Shown here: piece after piece, positions 31,709-42,919 of the stretch
Layout of the letters: each line of letters opens with the position of its first letter
Numbering within the stretch: the stretch's first letter is position 1
Source of the DNA: Epinephelus fuscoguttatus
Lineage: Eukaryota > Chordata > Actinopteri > Perciformes > Serranidae
Length of the DNA: 64,000 nucleotides
NCBI RefSeq assembly: GCF_011397635.1
Contig: NC_064761.1
Span: 36,730,143 to 36,794,142, forward strand
Reading direction: 5' to 3'
The notes under the pieces: generated by a model
What the model was told of the DNA's origin: nothing
Database searches by the model: none
The model's input: only the letters and a program-made list of their open reading frames with translations
Program-made: the position numbers and the translations under genes

Positions 31709-34700
31709 TTAAAGATTTGTAACATTACAAATGTGAGCTTTTACAAAAGAGTTTCAGTCATTTTCACAAAAAAATTAAAAGATGTGTAAATGAAACAAGA
31801 TGAAATATTTGAAGCAGTTAAGTTTAAGTTTATTTCCTTTATTAATCCCCCTGAGGGGAAATTCAATGTTTTCACTCTTGCTTGTCAATTACACACAGGT
31901 CCGAAAGACACACAGGCACAAACTGGACCTATACATGCACAAATTGGAGAGATGTCAGAGTGAGGGGGCTGCCCTTGGTGAGGCGCCCCGAGCGGGTTCG
32001 GTGCCTTACTCAAGGGCACCTCGGCAGTGCCCAGGAGGTGAACTGGCACCTCTCCAGCCACCAGTCCACGCTCCATATTTTGGTCCGGACGGGGACTTGA
32101 ACAGCGACCCTCCGGTTCCCAACCCAAGTCCCTATGGACTGAGCTACTGCCGCTACTGAGCTCACAAATTCAAGTTTAAGACTATTTAATGACTTTTAAA
32201 GCCTGCACCTTTGTACTAGTCATTTAGAACTAAAGCTTCTTGGATGAGAGGCAAAACGTCTTCTAGATACGCAAGCAAGTCCAGTTGTCTATGATATAGC
32301 ACCTACAAGACTCTTAATGTGAGCGAACATCATCATTAAGTCTGGTTGCACTTAAATAAGGTTTGGGAATTAAATCATTTTGTGTGGCCACAAGAAAATT
32401 ATTGTTAGTAATCTATATGGAGATGACTGTGGTGCATCATCAGTAGCTGTAGCCACTTGCAAATGTGGACATTTTTGACTTGATTTTATTTTAATCTAGG
32501 GATGAATTACAGTGACACATCAGTCACTTGTGGTTACGTCATTAGCAAGAGAGGCTTAATTCAGCTGCTCAGAATGTACAGGCTCACACATGGACAATAT
32601 GCTGACCTCAGGGAAGTTATAGATTTCATCATGCACCTGCTGGAAAGATGTTGAAGACCAAAACTAACTCCTAAGCCTTGCATCATTCCCGGAGACTGAA
32701 TATAGGCAGTACATTGCTGGAGGACCTGAATATATTTGTCCCATAGATTCTTATGTTAAGTTAAAATCATATCATATACCAGTGGTTGCATAGGTCGCAT
32801 CTCTCGAAAAATCCTATGACTTGAAAGCGGCAGACACACACATCACGGATGAAATGAATTTACAATAAAATCTTTCTTTTTCAAACTTTTGTCACTCATA
32901 TGTTTGGGATTTTGGGATTTGGGCTGTTTCATATTGTGTAATTACCTTTATCCACTGCATAAAAAACAACATCACTCCAAAACTGACAACCATGCCACCA
33001 CATTGGGAATTTAAATCATCTCGTTGCCATGCAATAACAAAGTTGTGGCCATGGAATAGGATCTCATTTATTTGCAACCATGCAAAAAAAAAGTTTCTTT
33101 AATGTTACCTGGCAGGCTCCTTAGATAATAATAATAATAATAATATACTGTAGTGTATGCCATTATTGTGTTTACAGCTTGTTGCATGGCCCCCAGTGGC
33201 CATATTAATAATTGCAAGTTTACCTATTGATTAATTTTGCATTTCTGATTTCACAGCACCACTTTATTACAATGAGGGGGTTTACATTTGCTTTAAAAAT
33301 TAAACTTGCTCACAGGAATTCAATCTAATCAATTAAGTGAAGAGTAAACTCACCTCAGGATAATCTGAGCAGGGGACTTTTTATATTTCTCTGCGAGGGT
33401 GGCCAGCACAGGCTCCTCAAGCAGAACAGGCTCATCTGGATGTTTCCAGGCCCGGTCAGGAGAACCCAGAGGGCTGTAGGCTGTCATCACCAGGCCACGG
33501 TCCCGACAGTGGGCCAGCAGCTCTACCTGGGCCAGGTAGGGGTGGCTCTCTACCTGCCCAACAAAAACACAGAGATACCAGTGTCATCTGTGGCTTCAGG
33601 AAACACCAAACTTGAGACATGCTACATAGGTGTTGACATTTAACACTCTGTACCTGTAGGACAGTGGGTTTGATGCTTGCGACTGAGAGGATGTCATCTA
33701 TCTGCCTGCTGTTGAAGTTGGACAAGCCAATGGATCTGACGAGGCCCTTTTCCACCAGCTTCTCCATGGCAGCCCAGGTCAGCTTGTAGTCAATGTCGTC
33801 ATACAGCAAGTTGCCGTCCTCGTTTCTGGGGAAAGGAACGTCTCCTTTTCTAGGAGATACAAAGCAAAGACCACGTTTAAAAGAAAAGCAACCAAAAACA
33901 GATTGAAGTGGAAAATAAGTTTAACTGTAGTCTTCAAATTCCATCTCAAGATAACAAGTTAACCATCCTATTATCTTGGGATATGAAGTTAATGAGCTCG
34001 TTACGTAAAGACAAAAGGTGGTTTCCTCAGGATAACAAGTTAATCATGTCATCATTAGAGTTTAGTGGAGGGTGAGCTCACTGGAAGGCGTAGGGCCAGT
34101 GGATGAGGTAGAGGTCCAGGTACTCCAGCTTCAGATCCTTCAGGGTCTTCTGGAGAGCCGGCTCCACGTCCTCTTGGTGATGTCGGTTGTTCCACAGCTT
34201 GGATGTAATGAACACGTCCTCTCGTCTCAGGGCCTGGTGCACAGAAAACAAGTCAAAAACAGTTTGGTCAACCGCGATGGACGTATTTTTGTTATTTTAG
34301 GTTACAGAACACAAAACATTCTTCTAATGCAGTCTGGTGAAGCTGTTTTACCTTGCCAGGGCCGAGTGTCTCCTGTAGGGCTTCTCCAATCTCAACCTCA
34401 TTGGCATAGATGGATGCACAATCAATGTGGCGATACCCAGCCTCCAAGGCCCAAATGACTGCTTGTTTCACCTGTGAGAGTGGGAAAATATGGCAACTGA
34501 TTATTGGCAAACGGAAACTAAAGCAGCAGTAAATCAATTTTTGCCCTTTTGCGGGCATTGGAATGTGCAACACTGACATATTACTTTATGAAGTTAAAAT
34601 GGCAAACTTGTTTGTAATTATTCATTAAGCCATTCATTTTCCAGGGCTGGAGCCTACCCCAGCTGACACTGGGCAAGAGGTGGGGTGAACCCTGGACAGG

Positions 34701-36646
34701 TCATCAGACGTAGAAACAGACAAGCATTCACACTCACATTCACACCTATGGCCTATTAAGAATGACAAATTAACCTGCATGTCTTTGGACTGTGGGAGGA
34801 AGCTGGAGTACCCAGAGAAAACCCACGCTGACACAGGGAGAACATGCAAACTCTGCACAGAAGGGCTCCCCCACCCTGGAGTAGTTGCCTATATAAACCT
34901 TCACGTATAAGGAGCAACATTAACAGTCAGAACATTGACATGCAGCTTGAGAAAGTCTAATTATTGGCTTCCCAGCAAGCAATAGTCGTGATTTAAACGT
35001 ATTGGCTATATTTAGCTCCGATTTAGTCTAGCAACATGTAACCCAAATCTAGCCGATTTAATTTTGAAACTGATTAAATGTAATTTTCACCATTGCAGAT
35101 ACCATGCGGTATGATATTCAATCACGTATGGAGAGTCAACAGTAATTAAAATATGTTTATCTACATTTTTTGGACATGGTCTCTACATAGCCGTATAATT
35201 GATGACGTCTACACTTTGGCTATGGTTAGACGTCTACCAAATTTTCACTGACAGCCCAAATTCAGCCGTGATTTAGCCTAGACGTCAGGTCTTCATGTAA
35301 ACGGCTATTATTTTTTTTAAACCAAAAAATGCTTGCTGGGTTAGTCCGACTGAAACTGGACTATCCGTAGCTCGACTAACACACCGAGATAATTTGATTG
35401 AAAATCGAACTATTGCTGCATGTATCCACTTAGTCTGACTGCAGTCGTAGCAGCACATCAGTATATAGCAGTGCAGTAACTCCTGGAAAAACAAATAAAC
35501 AAACACCATGGCAACCGAGAAGCAGAAGACGCACTTCTGGATGGACAAGGAAACTACATTAATGCTCCGCCATCTTCATTCCTCGTTAGCTTCCTCTTCG
35601 GGTGAACCGAGCTAGTTCAATACGCACTATATTAAAAAAGACTCAGCGTGGCCTGTCGAGGTGGAGTCAGACGTACTTGGTCAGAAATTCAATTTTCTCT
35701 TCTGCATGTATACTAAGACAAGACGAGAAGTCCGACTTGACTGATTAGCCGAACTATGAGCTTAGCTCGACTACTGCGTGCATGTAAACAAACTGTCTTT
35801 GAGTCATGTGTCTGTCCATCTCACAACAGTAAGTCTAATATTTACTCTCCCTTCAACTCTGTTTTTGGTCTCCACCAACCCTTGTGTCTCTTTAACTACT
35901 AAATGCTCAACCATGTTCACCAACTAGTTGCTTACTTTGTCAACTTTTGGTGCTATGCAGGTAGCAATTGTTACACGCTTTACGCCCTATTGGTAATGAT
36001 GTGCATTGCATAAGCTTTTTAATGACTGACTCAGGTGAAGCTGCTTGGCCTGATTGAGAGGGGAAAATCTGCTCACTCTGTCTTTCATCTTCCAGCCCCG
36101 ACAACAGCAGCATGGCGGTGACCAATATGATTCGGATTTTTGTCTATGTGTCATAAGTCTCTGTTTTTTGGTGGGTCCGGTAGTCCTACTTTTGTGGTAA
36201 CATGTCTGTTAGCTTTAGTTTTTTTGATGGCATATATTAGAGGGAAGAGCCTCTTACTGGGTTGGTCTGTAGCTATTTCCCATCTTCCATCTTTCCTTAA
36301 AACCAAAACAGTGAGTTAAAAGAGGCTATAATGCTCTGAGTCTAATGATAATTCTCTGTGGTTTCATCACTATGAGCAACACTTCTCATTGTAAATATAA
36401 AAATATTGACTTGTGCAACTACAGCGTATGAAATTACAGACAGATCAAGGATGACGGGAACTGGCAGAGACAGAGACCAGCTGCATTATGACATGCATCT
36501 GTAAGACAGAAATCATGATAACACGCCTGTTTTTCTCTACAAGAGCATATAATTGCAGCCTGTACCTTTCCTGGCTCACTCTTCCACGTCCCCAGTCCGA
36601 GGAGGGGCATCTTCCGGCCCGTGTTGAGAACTGCAAAGTCATTCAT
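30324..36646 (-). CDS. akr1a1: Aldo-keto reductase 1A1 (aldehyde reductase), 8 coding exons
   Basis: Minus-strand exons in order: 36646-36566, 34471-34352, 34233-34082, 33849-33654, 33553-33354, 31127-31055, 30888-30802, 30389-30324; 975 nt, 324 residues, one less than human AKR1A1. It is a cytosolic TIM-barrel enzyme that uses NADPH to reduce aldehydes to alcohols. The catalytic tetrad is present: D44 and Y49 (in HIDCASIY), K79 (TSKLWN), H112 (YLIHWPYAF). The NADPH 2'-phosphate contacts K262, S263 and R268 lie in [22 protein letters not shown] and the C-terminal [13 protein letters not shown] are family signatures. The start is ATG at 36646, 15 nt inside an exon whose acceptor ends at 36662; at least one noncoding exon lies upstream. 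Every intron is GT-AG. It appears functional. akr1a1a versus akr1a1b cannot be decided. Confidence 0.96.
30703..30789. repeat. (AT)n microsatellite next to akr1a1 exon 8
   Basis: An AT/ATAG run with a self-complementary centre (around AGATATCTATATATCTATAG) ends seven bases short of the GTAAGT donor of the last akr1a1 intron (30801-30796 on the minus strand). Confidence 0.9.
31660..31712. repeat. (AT)n and T-homopolymer tract
   Basis: About 14 AT repeats followed by roughly 20 T, in an akr1a1 intron. Confidence 0.85.
31829..32160 (-). mobile_element. tRNA-derived SINE (second family), antisense
   Basis: Read on the minus strand, the head is GGCAGTAGCTCAGTCCATAG (A-box-like), then GTTCAAGTCCC (B-box-like), and the 3' end carries CCCCTCAGGGGGATTAATAA. 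Flanking nonamers AAGTTTAAG (31820-31828 and 32172-32180) may be target-site duplications, though the tail is itself similar. A second copy lies at 43685-44025. Confidence 0.75.
32190..33350. other. akr1a1 intron sequence, nothing assigned
   Basis: Includes an (ATA)n run near 33127-33145. No extra exon or named repeat. Confidence 0.5.
34636..34890 (-). mobile_element. SINE fragment of the 44439 family, antisense
   Basis: Contains, in reverse, CAGCTGGGGTAGGCTCCAGC and CATGCAGGTTAATTTGTCAT. The tRNA head is lost. In the first coding intron of akr1a1. Confidence 0.7.
34971..35340. mobile_element. MITE with CCCAGCAAGCA ends
   Basis: CCCAGCAAGCA at the left and TGCTTGCTGGG at the right are perfect 11-bp inverted repeats around an AT-rich, non-coding 370-bp core. 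The interior has repeated TAGTC/TAGACGTC words. In the first coding intron of akr1a1. Confidence 0.7.
35341..35800. repeat. possible TIR element, GTTAGTCCGACT type
   Basis: GTTAGTCCGACTGAAACTGG near the left and reverse-type GACTTGACTGATTAGCC text near the right suggest a decayed inverted-repeat element. Boundaries are uncertain. Confidence 0.35.
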
Positions 36647-36661
36647 GCCTCTCAGAAGCAC

Positions 36662-39655
36662 CTAGAAAGGGACAAGGAGAGCATGATTCAGTCAGTGAGG
36701 GGAGCTGCTTGGCTTACTCAGATGTTTAAAGCTGCAGTAACAAAGATTTATGTAGAAATACGCCCCTCTTGTAAGCCTCTGGGGTTGTCACAATACCAGA
36801 ATTTTAAACTTCAATACAACACTAGTATAAAAAACAGTACTAATACCTCTTTATATTACTGCAAAAATAAAGTCATTGGCACACAACCTGCAAACACTGC
36901 TAAAAAGTCACAGAACACACACATCCAGTGACATGGTGGATTACTTGCGGGAGAGAATATCATAACAGCCACAGGTTCAGGACCAGATGATTTATTCCTT
37001 GTTGTTTCATTTATTGTTTCTTTGTTTACACATCGAAAAATTTACAAAAACCTACAATACATTATTTGCTAAGGAATGTGAAGGACCTAAAAACCCTCTA
37101 GGACCTTGAAAGGTGGCATTCTTCCAGCAGAATATTATAGGAAATAATCACAGACAACAACGCATCCCTGAAACGCCCATCTGCATTTGTGCAGGGTGTA
37201 ACACCTAAGTGCAACAAGCAAAGACAGGCAAAGGCTGCCATGTGTAACAATTGGGGAGTAACTGGCTTTAAAGTAAATACATCACCAGGAAGAAAAGTTT
37301 CATATGAGCAGTTTGTCAGGCTCAACTGCACTGACACATGAACTGAATAATTATAAGGACGACTGTGCCACAACAAAAAAAAATACAGTACTGCAAGTTG
37401 ACTGTTTGAGTGGGGGTAAATGGAAATGAATCAGTGAGGGAAATAAAAGACGAGGTTCAATTATTCAATATAACATAAAGGTGCTACGCAAACACTACCC
37501 CAGCATCAAGCTGCAGCTAAATTAAAAGTTTCAAAGAGGCAAGGCAGTGCCCGCTCGGGAGATCTCCCCAAACCACTTTCATTGTAAACAAGACCAGGCA
37601 CGCCTGCATAGATCACAGCATCTTAATAACACAGGTACATCAAGCTAATGTTCCGGTAAAGCGAACAAAACAACACGAGGATATAGATATAAAGCAACAA
37701 AATACTGAATTACTGTTAGCGAATTGTCACCTTATTGAGAGGGTGTCCACTCCCAAGGCACTTCTTTTAAGACACAGTGATGAAGCATTGGCCAAAGAAA
37801 AAACTCCATATCCGGATGAATCAATGTTTAAAATGCACAGCTACAAATGAAAGAGTTCATGTCGGGAGACAGCTGCACGATATCTGTCACGCAGCTGTAA
37901 CGACAACATCAAACTGTCTACATGTGGAGGAAATATTAAAGATTGGAGAGGTTTTACTCCACAAGTCCAACTCTGTTCTGCTTCACAGCTGTTGGAAAAG
38001 GGATTTATTCTTTTACAGAACAATGAGCCAAAACAAGCTCTGCCAGGCCTGACTGTCCAAAGAAGAGGAAGTGGAGTGCTGCTGACTTGCATTTCCCTCC
38101 AAAGTCACCAGACTGAACTTTATCACCTCACAGCACACACTCTTGAATGCTCTAAAATGAGGTGGAATAATCCATTTGATTAAATAAAGATGAGACATCA
38201 ATCACTGCAGATGGTAACAAGAGAAAACACTCAAAAGTTTTTCTATACCCCAGAACTATAAGAAGTAATGTTTTCACAGCTTCAGCAGCCACATTAAGAG
38301 AAGAAGTAAAACTGATTTCATCACTGAAAACAAAAAGCAAGAACGTGGGGTCTCATGTCCAGAAAAGATTTAGAGAAAATCATTTATGCCTTCATCTCAG
38401 CGGGTTGGACTAATGTAATGATCTTGTTTACTGTCCCAAAAAGACCATTAGACAACTTCATATTTAACAGCTGCTTGCTCCCCCTCATCATTAAATGTCT
38501 ACAAGTTGTAATAAGCTAAAATATTCAGTAATTCCCCAGAAGAAAAGCAAAGTTTAGAGTGAAGTCTATTGATTCATGTCTTATTTGTGTGCTCTTTTAC
38601 CGCCTTTGCTGAAAAAACAAACAATAAAATCAATCAGTTTTTGTCTTCTTTGTGCAGCACTTTGCATCAAGCATTTTAATTGGCTGTTAAACACTACAAG
38701 AAACAGTCGTGTCACCGCTAAAATACGACATCAAATGTCTCTCTCTGTCACAGTTTAGGCAATGAAAGTCAATCTGCACATCACTTAGTTTACCTCGTCT
38801 AATATAGAATCCCCATCCTGCTTACACACACAATGCATGCCTAAATTAAGTTTTATATGAATGAGAACTGAAATGGTGTAAAGCACCAGCTGCTTAAAAA
38901 TATATTTTCCTGGATCTTGTCAAAATCCATCCTGGTGTGTCAGCTGATATCCTGGAAAGTCACGCGCCTCACCTCAGTTATTGTCCTCTCTCTAAGCAGC
39001 TGTTTTAAATCTCACGACGACAAGACGTAGTCAATTTGCAAAACAATGACGCCTGCATTAATATGCAGCAGTTAGTTTCACTATTACACTGACACTTCAT
39101 CTTTTATTATATACTTTTACTTACTGTTTTACAGCTGTTTACACTTCTGTGAGTGTTTGAGTGCTGTTCATGTGCGATCACTGTCTCATTATCTAACTTA
39201 AACTTCCATTTAATGTTTGGCTCCTAATTGTTTTTACTTGTGTAATTTTTTTTTATTTTTAAACCATTTTTTTTACTAGCATTGTTAGAGGAAGCCTGAG
39301 ATTTTACATTTCTCTGTAATGTCACTGTTGTGCATAACGTTGTAATAAATCAACTTGCACTAGCAAACGTTAGCAAGCAATAGGTGATGCAATATGCAAA
39401 AATTATATATTATTAACTTTACACAATTTATTAGGACATAGTCAGTGAGTGTATGGTCACTCGGTGGTCACTGTGACATCTATTCTTGAGCTATAAAACA
39501 AAAAAAACCCAGCACATTAACGTCAAGTCACCTCGTCAGAACAGCAGCTAACGTTAGCTAGCTTTAGCATCTCCTGATAAAGACTTGAGAGAGAGCCAAC
39601 TGTCCGCTTTTTATTCGACACCACAGGTTCGCCATTTGCAGATAAATTAACTCAC
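36662..39655. other. akr1a1 5' intron region
   Basis: Contains AT-rich sequence with open frames on both strands, none with recognisable domains or splice-supported coding potential. It is most likely the intron between a noncoding first exon and the start-codon exon. Confidence 0.4.
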
Positions 39656-39660
39656 TCACC

Positions 39661-39990
39661 CGCTTCCCGGTGTGAAAACACAAACGACGCAACACCTGCT
39701 TTAGGAGCTGACATTTCAATGACTGCATGATCGCTTCAGCTCAGCTCAGATATTACATAACATTAAGCTAACGTTAGTCAGCAGCGGCTCTTCAGTTTTC
39801 AGTTTAAGTCGACGACTTACTGTTTCAAGATTTTAAAACCTGCGGCTTCAAACGGGGACCTCTTCTTGTAGTCCTCCTGGATAGGAAACGTAGGCAGGAG
39901 TGGGGGTTTTTTCTGCCAAATGTTCAAAAACACCACCTCATTTTGGTGACATTTCCTTTTCCGGGATGATGATTCCCCACTTCCGGTAAA
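39661..39990 (-). promoter_or_regulatory. candidate akr1a1 first exon and promoter
   Basis: Two good minus-strand donors occur here: GTGAGT following 39660 and GTAAGT following 39821. Either could end a noncoding exon spliced to 36661. Joining either to the acceptor exon gives only short upstream frames that stop before or out of frame with the ATG at 36646. The choice is not resolvable without transcripts. Confidence 0.35.
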
Positions 39991-39994
39991 AATA

Positions 39995-41285
39995 TATGGC
40001 AGCCCTAATGAAGAGACACCAGACAAAGGCTTCAACTCAAGCTGGAGATATCAATATTAATATTGTAATAAGGTACTAATTACACTACTTTTGTGTTACT
40101 TTTACCAAAAATAACCTCAGAAGAATGAATAGGCATTTTAAATAAATGATCATGTTGTTTCACAGAAGCTCCAGTTTATTACAGTTCATTGCTGAGCAGG
40201 TCTGACCCATTCATGCATTCACATACACTGGTCACCGCTTTGTATTGCAATCCCCTGCTTATATTAATAATAGCTTGATGATATGGAACAATTAAATAGC
40301 CCAGACTGCTCAAAATAAATTAATATCATTGATCACAGGGAGGGTCAGGCAGGCAGAGGATCAACGTCTAATAATTATGAGATATGGATAGATATTTGTG
40401 GACCTGTGGTATGAAGCACAATAAACAAATGTTGAGGTTAGCACAGCAAACAGAATGGGGTGCGACTCAGTCATTATGACAAACGCAAATTAATACAGCA
40501 GAGATGGAAGACACATCTGACGGCCCCAGCTCACCAGGGAGAGAGTTATGCACAAGAACAAGATGTATGCTGCCGATGCTCTGTTGTACACATCCAACAT
40601 TTATTAACATCACCCAGATGTGCCGATCACTGGGATGAGGTAATAGTGAGCAGGAGGCCACTCCGTATCCTCGCTGCTTTCAGGCAGCCTTGGGACACAA
40701 AAACAAAGCGAGATATGTCATTATATTAATGGAAACACAATGAACATGATAATGCACAGTATGGCATGACCCAGCTGTGCCAATCACCAGCAGACCAGAC
40801 CACAGACTGTATAAATAAGGTAGTTACATGACAACACACAACGACCATTTTTTTGGTGGCACACTGGCGGAAGTGAAGCAGTGTGGATCAATGAAAAATG
40901 AAAACAATTGAACAGCTTATTTCAGTTGGTAACGCATTCGGTGACATTGTAAATGTGATACTGTTACCCAAAATTGTGTTTGTAACACTTTTCATTACTT
41001 TGTTACTGCTAAAATGTAATATATTACTGTAATGCGCAGCTATGATCATAAAAAATTATATGGTGGTGACTTCTGGCAGATAATTTTGTAACTACAACAG
41101 TTGGAAAAAAATCTGTATCAGACAGAGATATCAGAATTAGCCTTAACTGCCAAGTACATGTGTACATCATAGGTGCACATACAAGGAATTCAGCTCCAGT
41201 ATTTTGTTGCTCTCAATGTACAAACATAGAAATAGACATACAGCTAAACAAGGACATGTATATATATCTCCTCTACCAGAGGCCT
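39995..41285. other. intergenic between akr1a1 and uhmk1
   Basis: AT-rich, with no coding exon, RNA gene or repeat that I can name. Confidence 0.4.
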
Positions 41286-41324
41286 AGGAGTTTAAGGGTG
41301 CTGTGCAGTAATAACATAATACAT

Positions 41325-42170
41325 TTTATTTAAAAGGTGCCACCCAAGGTAACCTCACAGAGCATGATATAGAATATATACACGAACTGGGCAGACACAT
41401 TGTTGCTGGGATAAGCTCAATGATACTGTTTAAAGGGGGCACAGAGGGAAGAGTCAGTTTCAAAGTGCTGAAGCCAGTTTGATTAGGTGGGTGTTGAAAT
41501 GGGATTTGAAGGATGTTGTGCTGTCAGACTATTCTGGCCCCAAACCATATCCAACCAGCATCTTCTCAGCCTGTGTAAGCAGGAAAATATGGCTACCATC
41601 CTTATGAGAAGGCGATGGAAAAGGATTGGACATGTCATACGCAGAGAGCAGGACAACATCACCCGTACTCCCCTTCACTGGACACCAGATGGTAAACGTA
41701 AAAGAGGCCGACCCAAGAACACCTGGCGCAGGACGGTGGAAGGAGAGCTGAAGGCCCGGCATCACATTTGGGGTTCCGTAAAGACGCTGGCCCAGAACAG
41801 ACAGGGGTGGAGATCCTTTGTTGCTGCCCTACATGCCAGCCAGCATAAAGGGCAGTAAGTAAGTAAAAGTAAGTGCTGTCAGAGTGTCGAATGTGTGGGG
41901 GTAGCGAGTTCCAGTGCCTGGGAGCAGTCAGGTGAAAACCTTGGCAACTAATGTGCTGAGGCGTGAGGAGGAAATGGTCAAAAGAAGATCAGAAAGATAA
42001 GTGGAGGCTAGGTTGTGGAGGGCCCTGAAGGTGAGCAGAGGGGATTTGTTTCATCAACCTGGTACTGAACAGGGAACCAGTGTAATTGGAAAAGAATGGG
42101 GGTGATGTGATCCGGTGATTTGGTGTGGGTAATGATCCGGGCAGTAGAGTTTTGAATGATTTGAAGTCAA
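41325..42170 (-). mobile_element. L2-like LINE 3' end, split by another LINE
   Basis: The plus strand shows ATAATACATTTTATTTAAAA (reverse of an L2-type tail), then GATTTGAAGGATG and, after the insertion, GTGTCGAATGTGTGG, GGGTAGCGAGTTCCAGTGCC and GAACCAGTGTAATTGG. This is the same order as the element at 18597-20035. Positions 41529-41872 are a foreign insertion. Confidence 0.7.
41529..41872 (+). mobile_element. non-LTR retrotransposon ORF2 C-terminus, 5'-truncated
   Basis: The plus strand encodes a LINE C-terminus: RRWKRIGHVIRRE, LHWTPDGKRKRGRPKNTW and WRSFVAALHA, then a stop and a (GTAA)n tail. It is flanked by 11-bp duplications GTGCTGTCAGA (41518-41528 and 41873-41883). The length of 344 bp shows strong 5' truncation. 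Clade not assigned. Confidence 0.85.
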
Positions 42171-42171
42171 G

Positions 42172-42410
42172 GCTCTTGATTTGGCTGAGGCAAGTATCTT
42201 AGCTGTTCCTAGGACTGCACTCTGCTGGACGGAGATTTCAAATGTTGTACCTGGAATTTGCTGGAGCCACTCTCCCAGCTTGAGGGTCACAGCCCCTAAC
42301 GCTCCTGTTACCACTGGAACCACCTTGGACCTCACCTTCCATATCTGCTCCAGTTTTCCTTCAACTAACCCAATGGAGACAGCATTTAGTGGAAGGAGTA
42401 CATGTAGTGA
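42172..42410 (-). mobile_element. retroelement C-terminal fragment
   Basis: The minus strand reads KVVPVVTGALGAVTLKLGEW, LQQIPGTTFEISVQQSAVL and GTAKIL, a block that recurs at the C-terminus of reverse transcriptases from a fish non-LTR family (possibly Rex6/R4-like, from memory). It abuts the L2-like fragment and lies about 500 bp upstream of uhmk1. Confidence 0.6.
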
Positions 42411-42779
42411 CACTCCTCACCGGCAGGGGGCAGACTGCGGGAGAAGCTGCACCACAAACCTGCAGGGAGGAAAGTAGAAACGGAAGTAAGATTGATATCA
42501 ACAACCTGAGTTACAACCAACTTAGGCAAAACTTTACTGCAGTTAGGACCGATACATGTTTTAAGTTATTATATTCGACACGAATGCCGTATTATGGGGG
42601 AAGTATTTTCCCGCCTGTCGCTGAAGTGGTTTGTTTTTGTGCTGAAACTCAGTGGCTAGTTTAGCCATTTAGGAGCAGCTAAGGTAGCTAACTTTCTGTC
42701 AGCGTGAATTCATTTTGACAGCCTCAGTAAACAGCAGTCTAATATGCGCAGGTTTTGCTCTGTGTTTAGTTTTAACAAG

Positions 42780-42919
42780 GTTGCAGGTGTGGCCGGACTG
42801 TCTGCTCGCTGTCGCTGACACGTCCCGGTAGTTTTGACAGTGCCCCGGTTTGCTCGCAATGCTCCTGCAGCTGCTCCCACCTGTCAACTAGCTGGCTCCT
42901 CTCCTCCTGTCTGCCGTCA
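42780..42919 (+). promoter_or_regulatory. uhmk1 5' UTR / CpG-rich start region
   Basis: Base composition rises in G+C and CpG from about 42790 through the first coding exon, typical of a housekeeping promoter. No TATA box is visible. Confidence 0.5.

Noticed and set aside
36488-36931. 147-codon plus-strand frame
   Set aside because: It runs antisense through the akr1a1 start-codon exon and into intron; no domain.
39817-40035. Minus-strand frame upstream of akr1a1
   Set aside because: If spliced to the akr1a1 exon it stops within a few codons; at most an upstream frame in 5' UTR.
41487-41858. Host gene encoding an Arg-rich protein
   Set aside because: The frame is the C-terminus of a non-LTR retrotransposon, bounded by target-site duplications and a simple-repeat tail.
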